From positions 6,510,001-6,574,000 of the forward strand of contig NW_023503374.1 of the NCBI RefSeq assembly GCF_014529535.1: 64,000 nucleotides of DNA, read 5' to 3'. Origin of the DNA: Bradysia coprophila (lineage: Eukaryota > Arthropoda > Insecta > Diptera > Sciaridae). The stretch's first letter is position 1, and every line of letters begins with the position of its first letter. The translations under genes were made by a program, and so were the position numbers. The notes under the pieces were generated by a model. That model was given only the letters and a program-made list of their open reading frames with translations. It was not told the origin of the DNA and made no database searches. Of the stretch, positions 47,388 through 59,230 are shown in pieces.

Positions 47388-47786
47388 AAGAACATTTTGT
47401 AGAACAAAATTTGTACCCGTTCGGTATTTTTGTGTCGGTTGTGTCGACTGAAAAATAAATATGGTCAACATTATAAGTATGTTTTCTTTGAATTCTAGTT
47501 ATCAGCTTTTGCAGCTTTCGTCCTATATCTTCAGAACAAATTGAAATATTGACTATATTTTCAGGTCCCCTGAACGAAATCTTTGAGTCTGAGTTTGGTT
47601 GCTTAAAAGGAGAAGTTTTTCACAGATAGTCGCAGCAGATAGTCGATATAGTAAAGTAATCGTTGAAAATAAATAACAGAGTTCCGAACATTGTCGATTT
47701 CGGTTCGAGGGCCAGATATTTATAAATTTCGTTGACAAATGATTTTCAAAAAGGCAATCCTCTGAGGATTTTTTTTTTCAATTTTC

Positions 47787-47920
47787 AAGTACAGTGAACG
47801 ACATCTCAAATGTCTCACTGTCAAATTTTTCTGAGAATTTTATTGTGTCATTGCAAATTCACAATGACATTCTCTGAAAAAAATGACAGTGAGACATTTG
47901 AGATGTCGTTCACTGTACTT
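47787..47920. mobile_element. Hairpin miniature element, near-perfect
   Basis: AAGTACAGTGAACGACATCT and its complement bound a 134-bp unit. The stem continues through CAAATGTCTCACTGTCA to a small centre. The 90-codon frame across it is an artefact. Confidence 0.75.
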
Positions 47921-48481
47921 TTATTTGATTTTTTTGGGCCTTGTAAAGGATTTTCTATGTTTTTGTGGATTTTCTTGAGGATTCTCTTCCAAATTGAGGA
48001 ATTTCTTTCGAAAAATTATGGAGGATTTAAGGATTTCAGCCAAGGGATTCTTTATGAATATCTGCCACTCGGAGCGGTCTAAGTCAAACTTGCGGACAAA
48101 GTCAAAGATTCAGCAAAAGAAAATTGCATTAATTTTCATAACAAACGAAACGACCTCTCCATTCTTTCTCTGCTAACTCTGACGCCGGTAACTTGTGTAC
48201 GCTCACTCAGAGCATACATCTCTGTCGTTTAAGCAACACTTTTATTTCAAGATGCTATCAAAGATATTTCGACGTAATACTTTCGTGCATGTCAGACGCG
48301 CCGACTTTACTTTCTCGTTGGGTGCAGTGCACAATGTAAAATACTAGGTCCCACCTGTTGGGTGGGTCAGATCCCTTGACTGTTTGTCTGACCTTCTCAA
48401 TAGTATTTTTATTGGCAATGATTTATTGATTTATTTCAAAGAAATGTAATTTTGTATGTTGATGGCCACAAAAACGCATTT
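47921..48481. other. No gene; short dispersed repeat
   Basis: Near 48335-48385, ACTAGGTCCCACCTGTTGGG and CAGATCCCTTGACTG are the complement of a segment at about 12450-12500. Nothing else recognised. Confidence 0.4.
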
Positions 48482-49508
48482 GGGTAATTCCATGGTTAGT
48501 TGCGTTACAAATTTCGTTATCTGTGAGTCATAAAGTTAATTGTGTTGGCTATGTTTTGCGGTAACAAAGCAGTCTATAAATTTTCTAATACTCAGGAGAC
48601 ATAGGGCTTTCATACCAACAAGAATTGGAATTTTTAGCCTGCGAAGTGTGACTTGTGTGATCGCAAAAGTCGGCGGTTAGTTGCGTTACACGTTTGTGAC
48701 TTTTCGAAATATTTTCACCAAATAAAAACTAATTTAAGTTTTTTTTTCCTGAAAGCTATGGTCAAGACGCGCAGTTTAAGCTCAATATGAGGTTGGTAAC
48801 CCAAAATTTGGGAGAGATATGTCTAAAAAAGTGATATTTTTCGGAGGTCATAAATAGCCAGCAATTTTTTTTTAACAATTGGTGGTTGTTACCCCACAGA
48901 AAATATTGCTTTGGCTCAAAACCGGTTAAAAGAAGTTGTTACAAAATTTTTCGAGATAACCTCGACGAGTTAATATTCGAGGATGACTTTTATCACCGCT
49001 GGAAAGCTGTTTTCACCTACTTTAGTCACCCAACTAACCTGATTGACTCAAAGTTATTTTTCTCGTGAAGTCATATGCTGTAGCTTTCGAATGACACCGA
49101 TTTTCAGTTTTTATTTGAAAAAATGTAATTTCGGCAACTCTTGGGTTGAAGTGATTTTACCTTACTTCAAAGCAGAATGAATCAAAAAACTTCAAAAAAC
49201 TCCCCGAGACCACATTTTACAATGACATATTGGTGTCAAACTACGCGTCTTGTCAATAGCTTTCAGCAAAAAAAAAGTTTAGTGAAATCGGTTCAGGTTT
49301 CGTGAAATTAACTAGAATTTTCAAAAATTTGCTGAAAACAAGCATACATTTTTATGGTGGTATCTCCCCGAGATTTTTGGCCACCAACCTAATATGGGGC
49401 TTAAACGACGCGTCTGGTCAACAGCTTTCAAGGAAAAAAAAGTTTGCCGAAATCGCATTTCAATTGGTGAAAATATTTCGAACAGTCACAAATTAGCTGG
49501 AATTACCC
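48482..49508. mobile_element. DNA transposon family T2, copy 2
   Basis: Starts GGGTAATTCCATGG and ends GCTGGAATTACCC, flanked by ATTT (48478-48481 and 49509-49512). 1027 bp, collinear with copy 1 but without the nested insertion and surrounding stretch. The plus strand again encodes a frame ending D-E-L-I-F-E-D-D and H-P-T-N-L-I-D, then stop at 49066-49068. No intact transposase, so it is nonautonomous. Confidence 0.8.
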
Positions 49509-49639
49509 ATTTAGAAGAAGAACTACTAGAACGGTCAATAAATCTTTCATCGATGATTTAATTCTGTTTAATTTCATTGAAAATCTTTGAAACTTTGATA
49601 ATAAAATGCCCGGTAAAAAATGACTTATGTCTTCAATAA

Positions 49640-49702
49640 AATTTAAACTCGTGTGAATTGCGGCCCACGCTTCGCTCTGGCCGCAAACTTCACACTCGTT
49701 AA
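49640..49702 (-). repeat. Short dispersed repeat shared with 12 kb
   Basis: The complement contains GAGTGTGAAGTTTGCGGCC and GGCCGCAATTCACACGAG, close to about 11975-12025 (GAGTGTGATGTTTGCGGCC) and partly to about 12235-12275. Function unknown. Confidence 0.6.
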
Positions 49703-49849
49703 TTTTTATTCTATTTATTCGGGTTTGTTTACAAGGCAAAGTCACATAACAAGAAAAATAATATTGAAATACATACACAAATCCAATCTAATCTATCTTG
49801 GAACCTAACCTCAGGAATTATTTCCATTCTACACCATTTTTTTTTTTTT

Positions 49850-50355
49850 TAAATCGGTTGAACTTTGCTCCAGTTATCGTGTTAACAAAGAGCAGAAAAG
49901 ACTTCTTTCGAGAACTACCACCAGATGGTTGAACCGATACCGCCCATTTTCGAACTTGACCTGAGGATTTCAATACTTCATCGAATAGAAAAAAGCTTTT
50001 GAAAATCCGTTGAACTTTGCTCCAGTTATCGTGTTAACAAAGAGCAGAAAGGGCTTCTTTCGAGAACTACCACCAGATGGTTGAACCTATACCACCCATG
50101 TTCGAACTTGACCTGAGGATTTCAATACTTCGTCGAATAAATTTTTTTTTTGAAAATCGGTTGAACTTTGCTCCAGTTATCGTGTTAACAAAGAGCAGAA
50201 AAGGCTTCTTTCGAGAACTACTCCCAGATTATTGAACCGATACCACCCATTTTCGAACTTGACCTAAGGATTTCAACACTTCATCGAATAAAAAAAGGAT
50301 TTTGAAAATCCGTTGTGATTTACTGAAGTTATCGTGTTAACAAGGAGCAGAAAAT
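49850..50355. repeat. Tandem array, 152-bp unit, three and a third copies
   Basis: The motif GTTGAACTTTGCTCCAG starts at 49857, 50009 and 50160, with a diverged fourth start at 50312, so the period is 151-152 bp. Copies differ by scattered substitutions and poly-A length. Each carries AGTTATCGTGTTAACAAAG and CATTTTCGAACTTGACCTG, related in order and sequence to the R1 core at 3.3, 7.4 and 11.4 kb. Confidence 0.9.
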
Positions 50356-51838
50356 TGTTACATTTAACGTTTTTTCATCACATTTCCATACATTTTTAAT
50401 CATAGTGAACGTGTTACGTACGGTGTGTATTTGTTTTTGTAAAACCCATGCTTTACAGTCAAGGGAACAAGAACAAGGAAATGGTTGTATATAATATACT
50501 GAGCTGATTGAGGGGCTTTCAATCTAACGTTACGTATTTAAAGGTTCAGTGGAACACAATGGAGATAAGAAGAGAAAGGATTTTTTGATTCTTTGTCTTT
50601 CACAAACAGTAAAATAGCTCATTTTGTCAAATAACAAATTCATCTCATGCTAGCTCAACATTATCATTTACAATGAGAGCTAGAATTGCATCAGTGGCCG
50701 CTGAGAGTATAATGAATCTTAGGACAGCCAAAGATAAGATATTCAAGCTGTGCGGGTCGTATTAAGTTCAAATTAAGTTGGTTTGTGTGGTTACAACACA
50801 ATGAGCCATGCAAGCATGAGCTGCACCTCAAGATGTTTCACCACCCACATGCTCTACGATTGATTCAACAAGCAGCAACTTAGAAACTGCTAGCTCACAT
50901 TTAAAACAATCGAGACCGGAAACTCAAATTTGTTTACAAATAGTCTTTAAATACTGTTGCAGACGGTTGTTTCTCCTTTAAATTCAACTAAGTTCGAAGT
51001 AAGTAGACCCTTCAGAGAGAACCACTGACATAAATTGAAGTCACGAACAAACCGGAAATTGGTTTATTAGTGAATTTATGTACTCGTCTTTAAGGACTTT
51101 ATAGTTTGAAAAACAGCTTTCATGACTTCCAGTACTTTAACCTCTAGTATTTTTCTAGTCTAATTACGAAGGAGTATGGAGGCGCCGCTGGCAACATTTT
51201 CGGATTTAGTAGTATTCATAGTGTCATCGTTCGTTCAAAATGTTATTAGATTCAATATATTACAGCTCTAAGACACTTTGTTGTTATTAGAATTCTCGGA
51301 TTTGTTCGTTGGGTGCATTGACGTAGACTATCACTGAAAGTCGTGTATGAATTGTAAACATTTTGATAAGCCCGAATCATTTCGTCGGGGGCACTTGCCC
51401 CGGCTACCCGTGGAAGGAAGTCGGGTGCATGTGCGAAAGGTATCGATCATGGAATAAGGTGGCGACACCTGTCACCGGATATGTACCAGTAGTCGAACAC
51501 ATATTGTTCTTTCATTCATAAAATCAGTTTCGGTTCTGATTACCTACCAAAAGTTTAAGAATTAGGCTGAGGTCGGAAGTTAGTGAATGGTGGCACTAGT
51601 AGAAGATAATAATTGGCTGTATCCAACGCTGGTAGAACTGAAAACGGTTCGCTTAACAAAACTTTTTCCTTTCTTTTATTTAAAAATTTAACAAATAATT
51701 TCTACCTCGTCGACACAATACTTTCTCCAAAATGAAAATGGGAAAGATTTTCCATCGGATTTAAACATAAAGTAAAAACATACAAACTCATCCAGCCCCG
51801 TCCAGTGCGAACAATAAAATTGAACAGAAACAGCGAAA
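50356..51838. other. No recognised feature; 3' flank of mitoguardin
   Basis: I see no supported exon or inverted repeat. Around 51385-51480 the sequence is more GC-rich than its surroundings, but no coding frame follows. Confidence 0.4.
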
Positions 51839-51908
51839 TTTATTTGGCCGCATCAATTATCGATTGCTTCGAATCACTCGTCTTGCCTGCATAAATTGTC
51901 CATCACGC

Positions 51909-54665
51909 CTACTGACTAAACTTAATCGTAATATTGTTCACGCGCTCTTTCATTTGCTGGAATATGTCCGCCGACAAATCTTCAACCGTTTCGTAGCGAC
52001 ATTTTTGGAAATTGAAAATGTCCGCAAGGAAACCAAGCGTTTGTTCCCGAAAGTAATTGCAAACGTCGCGTAGATTTTCATCGGGCCCGAAGAAACCCCA
52101 TGCCATTAACGGTGAAATTTGTTCTGATATTACTGTAATTATAGAGATAGATAGATAGATAGATGTAGATAGATATTTATAGATAGTGAATTACTGTAGA
52201 AGTGGGCCATGAATCCATTCGAATATTTGAGTAGACGTCGTTTCGCCTTTAACACCGACCAGACTGCAGTGGTTAGCGCCTGTAAATCAAACAATTATTT
52301 CACTCCGATGAAATGTGTTAACATTGCGTCGCTTACCGTTTCTTTAAAGCCATTCGACAAAAATCGATTTTGTACTACGGCCGTTACACTGGTTGGCGGT
52401 GAGTCTAAGTCCTTAAATGCATCTAAGATTATGAAATCCAGTACCACGTCATAGAATGTCATCGCCTTAACATTCCGTTGTTCCAATTCTTTTTCGATTG
52501 CCACCCAATTGCTTGGTTCTTGTAAAAATCTTAGCATGTCCTCGTAGCCGACTAAGAAATCTTTTGGATCTTTGTCGCTGAGTAACAGTAAGTCAGTGAG
52601 AACTTGACGACCAGTGTCAGCGACCCACTGTCCGTTACTGGAATCCTGCAAATCAAAAATGTCTTCATTTAGCGACGTACTGAACACCTCGAAAGCAATA
52701 CGAAATTGCAACGAGCAAAATCTAAAGGCCTTCTGCATAACGAAAGTGTTGCATCAACAAACCTTAAACAAATATTGAAATGCCAATCGAATGCAATGTA
52801 ATTTAGCCAAATATTCAACGTCTGACGAACAATTAACGAGTTCCGTTCGCATCGTTCTGTATGGAATGGGATTTTCTTCTAAATGTCTAATTGCACTTTG
52901 GTATAATGGATACCGATGTAGATCGGACATGGATTCGAAAAATTCTTCAAATTCGCGAAGATCTGCCACCTAAAATTGCCATAAAAATCAACTTAGTCCA
53001 CGCAGAACAAAAAATTCCAAACATTTCATCGCCATACCTGGTCAAGAGCCGAGGCAAAACTTTCCGCAGAATCGAAATTCGGATCGGATCCAGATCGATC
53101 ACCTTTCGATAATTTTTTGGATGCTTGACTCTCGTTTCGAAACAGTACCGACCGCTGATCGAGAAATAGCAATTCACTTTGGTCTTGCAGTGAATAGGCC
53201 ATGTCAAGTAAATTTTGAATTTCGCGGCAAAATTCCGAATCTTCGTGAGATGTGGGCGTCTGGTAACAGGTCAACGCTTCTTCCCAATAGTTTAGAACGG
53301 TTTCTAAAGCTTCCATTCCTTGAAGAAGAAGAAAGAAAATTGTAATTGGGTTGAAAGGTATGGACACATTTAGTATTTACCCATTACACCAAGCTGCTGT
53401 GGTGATAACGGAGTACCTTGAACGATTCCCGCACCTAAAGATCCGGATGCTAATGACAGGCGATCGGAGAGCGCTACAATTGAACCGCCAGGACTTTGCG
53501 AACGGGCTGATACTTTTGATCCACTCAACGACACCAAGTCTGCAATTTCGATAAGAAGAATTTCAAAACATTCTAAAGCACCAGATCTTGATTTGATAGA
53601 GGAAACAGCTTGAAATTGTTAAATGGAGGGGTCGTTGATTCAACTTTGTTTTTGGTCCCCTATCTCCATGCATCCTAATTTTCCATACTTTTTTTTTCAG
53701 CTAAACGAACTTGATCCTCTACCGTTTTGCAATTCAACGGCACTATGATGCCTTGACCATTACTTCGGATCTTCTTACGAACGGGTAAATGAACTTTAAA
53801 GACATTTAAAAAATGGAAACACATTGTTGTGGATCCAGTTGTGAAGTGTCTCATTACCGTTAGGTAGAGGTAGCCTACATACCACATTTCAAAACTTTCA
53901 GTTCAAATTCACATTTAATTTCACTTCACTCTAATGGGCTAATGTACCAACAGTAATGATCACATCATTTATAGTCACAACGTGTGAGTGGATAAATCAT
54001 TTGCACTTCTCGTTATATAGAAGGAAATTCTCTTTCAGGGTGTTCTTGAGTAGAGTCGGTCGACGACCTCAAACACTTGAAACTTGAAGTGTGAAGTGGT
54101 TCATGTATATGAATAAGACGAACACTTTGCCTGATATGAGAGCCATACAGAACTCTAGGAACTTTAGTGTTAGTATCTTTATCAACATTGATCTGTGTAC
54201 CTACCATTTGGACTTCGTATGCTATTTCTACTACGTCTGCCACCAATTTTACGATTTCGCCGTATAGGTCGAGGTGTCTTTCTTCGTCTCAGATGCCTTG
54301 CCAGCACTCCCAACAGAGTGCTTGCCAGTATCGACACAATAACAACCTGAAAATACATAAACAAACACTCTGCCAATGTTAACGGAAAAACAAAAACATT
54401 TTCTTGTGTCAGGTCATGGACAAACTTTCACTTTTCGCGATTATGTAACAGCGAATGCTGATGTTACGGTCACATACTCTGTTTTGTGATAAGCACAATT
54501 TCAACGTTAAATTAAAGGGAATGCAATTGATCTTGGAAGATGAATTCTCCCAGTTTTTATATTAAAATCTTGTTAATAACACACCTTTTGTGTAGTATTA
54601 AATGTTATGCTTTGTGGCAAAAGTGACGGTATTCGCCAGTTGAACATTTTACTTAGGAACGACAT
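51909..54665 (-). CDS. Miga: Mitoguardin
   Basis: Outer mitochondrial membrane protein that promotes mitochondrial fusion and ER-mitochondria contacts by lipid binding. Eight minus-strand exons: 54665-54585, 54346-54205, 53539-53381, 53318-53038, 52969-52763, 52732-52337, 52279-52195, 52132-51909; 524 residues. A hydrophobic anchor V-V-I-V-S-I-L-A-S-T-L-L-G-V-L-A at residues 28-43 is followed by R-H-L-R-R-R-K. Then come N-D-L-V-S-L-S-G-S, P-Q-Q-L-G-V-M-G-M-E-A-L and Y-W-E-E-A-L. The conserved C-terminal half has N-F/T-F-Y-D-V-V-L-D-F-type sequence, V-W-S-V-L-K-A-K-R-R-L-L and A-W-G-F-F-G-P-D-E, as in vertebrate MIGA proteins. F-E-E-F-F-E-S-M-S at the start of exon 5 resembles a FFAT motif. 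Exon 1 is assigned from phase and its position before the anchor. AATAAA at 51839-51844. Confidence 0.93.
52144..52181. repeat. (TAGA)n microsatellite in mitoguardin intron 7
   Basis: Runs of GATAGATAGATAGATAGAT in the 62-nt intron between the last two coding exons. Length variation here would change intron size. Confidence 0.85.
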
Positions 54666-54669
54666 CGGT

Positions 54670-55732
54670 ATCACCAATACTGCACGCACAACTCTCACGC
54701 TCAAAATTCAACAATTTTTAACATCACTCAAAATTCATCGTAAAATTTTAATGAAATGCAAACATTTGACAAAGTGTATTGCTGCGAAGAAAAAAAAACT
54801 TTCTACTTTGTAGGGTTAAGTAATCCGGTTTCACTTTCACAGATGTATGTATTGGCAAGACTTTTTTAGTTTTGGTCAACTAAATAACAATTTTCTTTTA
54901 AAAATCTCGAGATACTATCCGATTCAATCGTACGGATTTAGAACGTATTCTTTGCGTATTTATATAATTTAATCGAAAACATTAACGAAATCAATCGAGT
55001 CTGATTAAAATGTTATTTTGACAATTGAGTCAGATTCATTCACAATGTTCACAATAAAGGCACTGTCACAATGACACACATCGTGTGCAAGGTTCTGAAA
55101 GAACAGGTTAAGACACGCAGGCGGGTGACACCGAAATCGATAAACGCACTCAGTACAGATTGTGTGTGAAATCAACTTGAAGAAAATGTTTTTTTTGGGA
55201 AAATTCGGATTTTTTTTTTTTACGTTGACTTTTTCATATAAACTTCGCGGTAGAACTCAATTTGTGTGTCACCGCTTTCGTGATCAACTCAGAGTTGTCT
55301 TAACCTGGTTGTTTCAGAACATGAAACTCGTGTGAGTGTATTGCCAGTGTATATATATGGGCGGAGGTGATGCCATTGAGACGCGCGGCCTAGCACAATA
55401 GTTCGATGCTAATGACACCTTTCTTAAAATGGTTGACTATGATTTACTTGTGTTTCACAAAATGTTGTGCCTATCACAAAACAAATGGCCCAGGTTTCTA
55501 AGCAATTTTGTGATTTTAAAGAAAGGGAGAGAATGCGTTTCGTGTCACTGCACATCTGATTCGGTTATAGTACGCGGCTGGGCAAGATGATTTTTCCTTC
55601 ATTCGCTTTCTATGTAACACTTACTCATAGATATTCTAATAGTCCGTTGCCAATTCGCAACGTCAAAAATATCGAATGTCCTAGTTATATGGAAGAAAAA
55701 TCTAAACAGCCTCAAGTCAAACAAACATTTTC
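54670..55732. other. Upstream flank of mitoguardin, no gene
   Basis: AT-rich, no coding frame supported. ORF fragments around 55587-55868 run into the miniature element that follows. Probably includes the mitoguardin promoter, but no core element is clear. Confidence 0.4.
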
Positions 55733-55960
55733 CAAGGCTGTATACTTTGAGGAGGTCACGCAGACCGCCATTTTATTAGATACGCGGGAACACACCACTT
55801 CTGATGATTTTACATGTAAAAAAAATTCACCACATCATCAAGACGACGAGAATCATCAGAGTAGGTGAATTTTTGTATGAAATCGGCCATTTTATCACCA
55901 ACTGTGGTGTGTAACCCGCGTATCTGTATCTGCGTGACCTCCCCAAAGTATACAGCCTTG
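55733..55960. mobile_element. Miniature element M3, copy 2 (opposite orientation)
   Basis: CAAGGCTGTATACTTTGAGG to CCCCAAAGTATACAGCCTTG, 228 bp. It matches 9118-9344 when one copy is reversed. The interior includes ACCGCCATTTTATTAGATAC and AAGACGACGAGAATCATC. Confidence 0.8.
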
Positions 55961-56114
55961 ACATTTTCATGTAAAGAAAATCACCACATCATCAAGACGA
56001 CGAGAATCATCACAAGAGGTGAATTTTTGTATGAAATCGGCCATTTTATCATCGACTGTGGTGTGTAACCCGCGTATCTGTATCTGCATGACCTCCCCAA
56101 AGTTTACAGCCTTG
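55961..56114. repeat. Partial tandem duplicate of M3, right half
   Basis: Directly after the full copy, the sequence from AAGACGACGAGAATCATC to the right end is repeated once (ending CCCCAAAGTTTACAGCCTTG). The left end is missing. The end variant TTTACAGCC also occurs in the 32-bp palindrome at 10459. Confidence 0.75.
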
Positions 56115-57140
56115 GAGGCGATATGTCGGTGCGACATTTTGCGACAAATAGGCCAAGAAAACAACAACAAAATTCAACGTGGTTTAGTGTTGGTTGTAAT
56201 TTTATTTTGTGAATTTTAGATAATAATTCTTATTTTTCATAATATTTTATCATGCACATTTTCATCTGTCGGCACGGAAACACTTTCATTGTATTTTAGT
56301 ATACAATCCGGCATTGCCATCTAAGAAATGTGGCAAATGTGCCATGTATAGGCCAGGAACAGTCGAAAGTGGTCAAAAAGTGTATTCGTCTGTTATTTTT
56401 ATGCTAATTTAGCTGTGATTGTATTTCTTATTGTGTTCTTGCGATAGAATGAGAGATTTATTCATAGTTACAGGGTAAATAGTGTCACCCTGACGCTTTA
56501 TGTAACCGATATAAAGAAAGTTTTGCGTAAAATAATTCCGAAAAAGAGCTAAACTTTTCATAACGTTTCCATTACAGAACAATTTTGGCAAGTTCAATTT
56601 TTTTTTTTTAAATGTGGGACTGTATACCCATCGTTAATGACGAGCCACTGTGAAAATTATTAACGCTTCCCGCAACTCTCTAAAAGAACAAGTTAAGACA
56701 CGAAGGCGAGTGAAACACAAAGTTTGATAATTTAGACATGTTTTGTTACACACCTCATTATAGATTACATGAAAAATGAAAAGAAAACTTGAAAAGAAAT
56801 TATTTCTATCAATTGGACAATAAAATAAACTCAACAAAACTTAGCTTATGATGTGGACATTTCACACAATCTGTAATGAGTGTGTTTAACAAAACCCGTC
56901 TAAATTGTCAAAATTTGTGCTTCACCGGTTTCACCGTCTGTTCTTTCAGAGCGATCAGAACCTTGGCTTTTCTGTTCCTTTTTTAATAAAAAAAATTGGG
57001 TGGATTTAAAACGTTTGATTCAAACAAACGAATTAAATTCGAACAGACATTAAACGCCTCGATTAAAATTGACATTCAGATGTCAAAATTCAAAATAAAA
57101 GAGAAAAAATAATCAGATCAGTGAAAGAATAAAAGGAAAA
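56115..57140. other. Intergenic, 5' flank of FBXO42
   Basis: No gene recognised. The last 100 bases before the ATG at 57141 are A-rich and likely contain the 5' untranslated region. Confidence 0.4.
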
Positions 57141-59149
57141 ATGGTAAATATAAACGAGTGCCCAGATGAGGTTCTGGAGTTCATTTTTGGCCACCTTCCA
57201 CCGTACCAAGACTTAGAGAACTGTAAATTAGTTTGCAAAAGATGGCATCAAATCGTTCATGGTAATACGAAATTGCTAAGCCTAGTTCCACCTAACAATT
57301 GTTTCATCAACAAAATTTTCTTTCCCATTGCCTGACACTTGTAGGTGTGAAGCGCCACACAACCATCAATTTTCATAAAAGTCTCGGCGAATATAAACTC
57401 TTTTGGAAGCCGTTGAACCGAGCAAATGATGTTGCATCACCTCTGAACTGCCCTGACAGTCCTCCTCGTCGTTTTTCGCATGCATCTGTGGTCCATGATG
57501 ATTCGATGTACATTTTTGGCGGTGGCTCCAGTACCAGTACCACTTTCAACGATTTGTGGCGATTTAATTTATCGAAACGTGAATGGTCGAGATTTCAGTC
57601 AGTTGGTAGATATCCGAGTCCGAAGGCATGTTCGACGATGGTCTATCACAAAGAAAAATTGATTTTGTTTGGCGGATGGAGGTATGTCTTTGTGACATTT
57701 TGCGTTCGTTTCAAATTTCGATTTTTCATTTTTATTTTCCTTCGCTTTAAGACATCCGCCTTCGTATCCACCGTACCAATCTTGGCGACTTTTTGACGAA
57801 CTACATGTGTACGATCTGAAGGAGAATCGTTGGTCATTAATGACTCCTCTGGAAGGTCCTCCACCCATGGTAAGTTCTTTCAAGTCAACCAAACATTCAA
57901 TTTTCTAATTTTGTCGTAACTTCAGACTGGTCATTCGGCCACTATTCATCAAAATGAAATGATTGTTTTCGGAGGCCATCAACAGACCGCTACCGAAATG
58001 GCTAGTTCGAATCAAGTTTGGTGTTTAAATCTGGAAACATTCACATGGCGACAGCCAGCGATCGCTGCACCTAAACCGCCGGCTCGATACGGTCAATTTC
58101 AGATCAACATGGACGACACTCATTTGCTCATTTTGGGTGGTTGTGGTGGTCCGAATAACATGTTCAACGATGCCTGGTTGTTGGACATGTCAAGTGATAC
58201 ATGGTCGTGGAAAGTTGTGGCTATAAAAAATAAGAAATGGGCAGCATCGCATATGTGGTGTAATCCAGCGTGCAGGGTAGAGTATTTCATGGTGTTTTAT
58301 TTGAGTGAAAAAAAATTAATTTTCTCCTTTCAAAAGGTTGGTTCAAAACTGGTGATATTGGGACCGACAACACAGACGGCTGACTTTCAAATGGTACGTC
58401 ATCAAATGCCTTCCGCCAGCAATTTAGCCAGGCAAGCGGTTCGAAATGAACCACCGGTTCAAAATATCCCGCCAAACAATCACAATCCGCAACCTCAAGC
58501 TCAACCATCACCACCAAGTAGACTTCAAATAATGGAGCAAGCCAATCGACGACTTCAAGAACGTCAGCTCATCAATAAAAATCGAAGCGGTGAAGAACAG
58601 CCGACCAATCAGAATGCTTCCGGTTCACTGCGAAACGACGATGCTGCTAGTCGACGTCAGAGGAATCTACAATTGCGATCTCGTGAAGAAAATCATTTCC
58701 TACCGCAGCGATTTGACGAACCACTCGAGGAACGACTGGGTATGGCCGCCTTTTCCGTTGCCGAGCAGAGTCAAGCACAAGGCCAGGGACAGCAACGACG
58801 ATTGGAGCATCTACTTCGAATGGAAGAAAAACTGTTGATGCGTCGTCCGGAACCCCAACCGTCAGATAGTACACCCAGTCCGAAAAGAGTTAAAAGAAAT
58901 TGCATTGGAGTGTATTTGGCGGATATTTCACAGGTTTTGGCCGATGAGCCAGAGTTGGATTGGATTGCGTATAAAAACTTTGGAATGATACCAGGCGCAC
59001 CGGAACGGTTAATCTGTTCATCGCTTGTCTGTGGAAATTGTGAATTGATTATGTTTGGTGGATTGCGAAAGCAATCCGTTTTGAATGAAGCAGAAATGGA
59101 AGTCTCGAATGCTGTTCACTTCCTTACATTTCCACGGCACATCATCTAA
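57141..59149 (+). CDS. FBXO42: F-box only protein 42 (F-box plus Kelch repeats)
   Basis: Substrate adaptor of an SCF (Skp1-Cullin1-F-box) ubiquitin ligase; the mammalian protein is known to target p53. Exons 57141-57261, 57345-57681, 57752-57869, 57926-58276 and 58337-59149 join in phase to 579 residues. The F-box is at residues about 5-40 (C-P-D-E-V-L-E-F-I-F, then C-K-L-V-C-K-R-W-H). Kelch repeats are marked by M-Y-I-F-G-G-G, L-I-L-F-G-G-W, M-I-V-F-G-G-H and L-L-I-L-G-G-C-G-G-P-N, with W-C-N-P-A-C-R-V-G at the end of the propeller as in vertebrate FBXO42. A glutamine/arginine-rich disordered region follows, then a conserved tail with C-E-L-I-M-F-G-G-L. The gene is shorter than the vertebrate form, mainly in the disordered region. 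AATAAA at 59225. Confidence 0.93.
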
Positions 59150-59230
59150 ATTATTTTCGAATCGAAAGTACAAAATTTAATTATCTTTTCTAAATCAATT
59201 TGTCATGAAACACGTTCAGGTATAAATAAA

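Noticed and set aside
47810-48082. 90-codon plus-strand open frame
   Set aside because: The first half is the arm of the 134-bp hairpin and the rest is not recognisable.
49850-50355. CRISPR-like array
   Set aside because: The units are contiguous 152-bp repeats without spacers, in a eukaryotic context.
52209-53554. Series of plus-strand open frames
   Set aside because: Antisense shadows of mitoguardin exons.
57599-58874. Minus-strand and alternate-frame open frames over FBXO42
   Set aside because: Shadows of the real exons; they do not follow the splice pattern.
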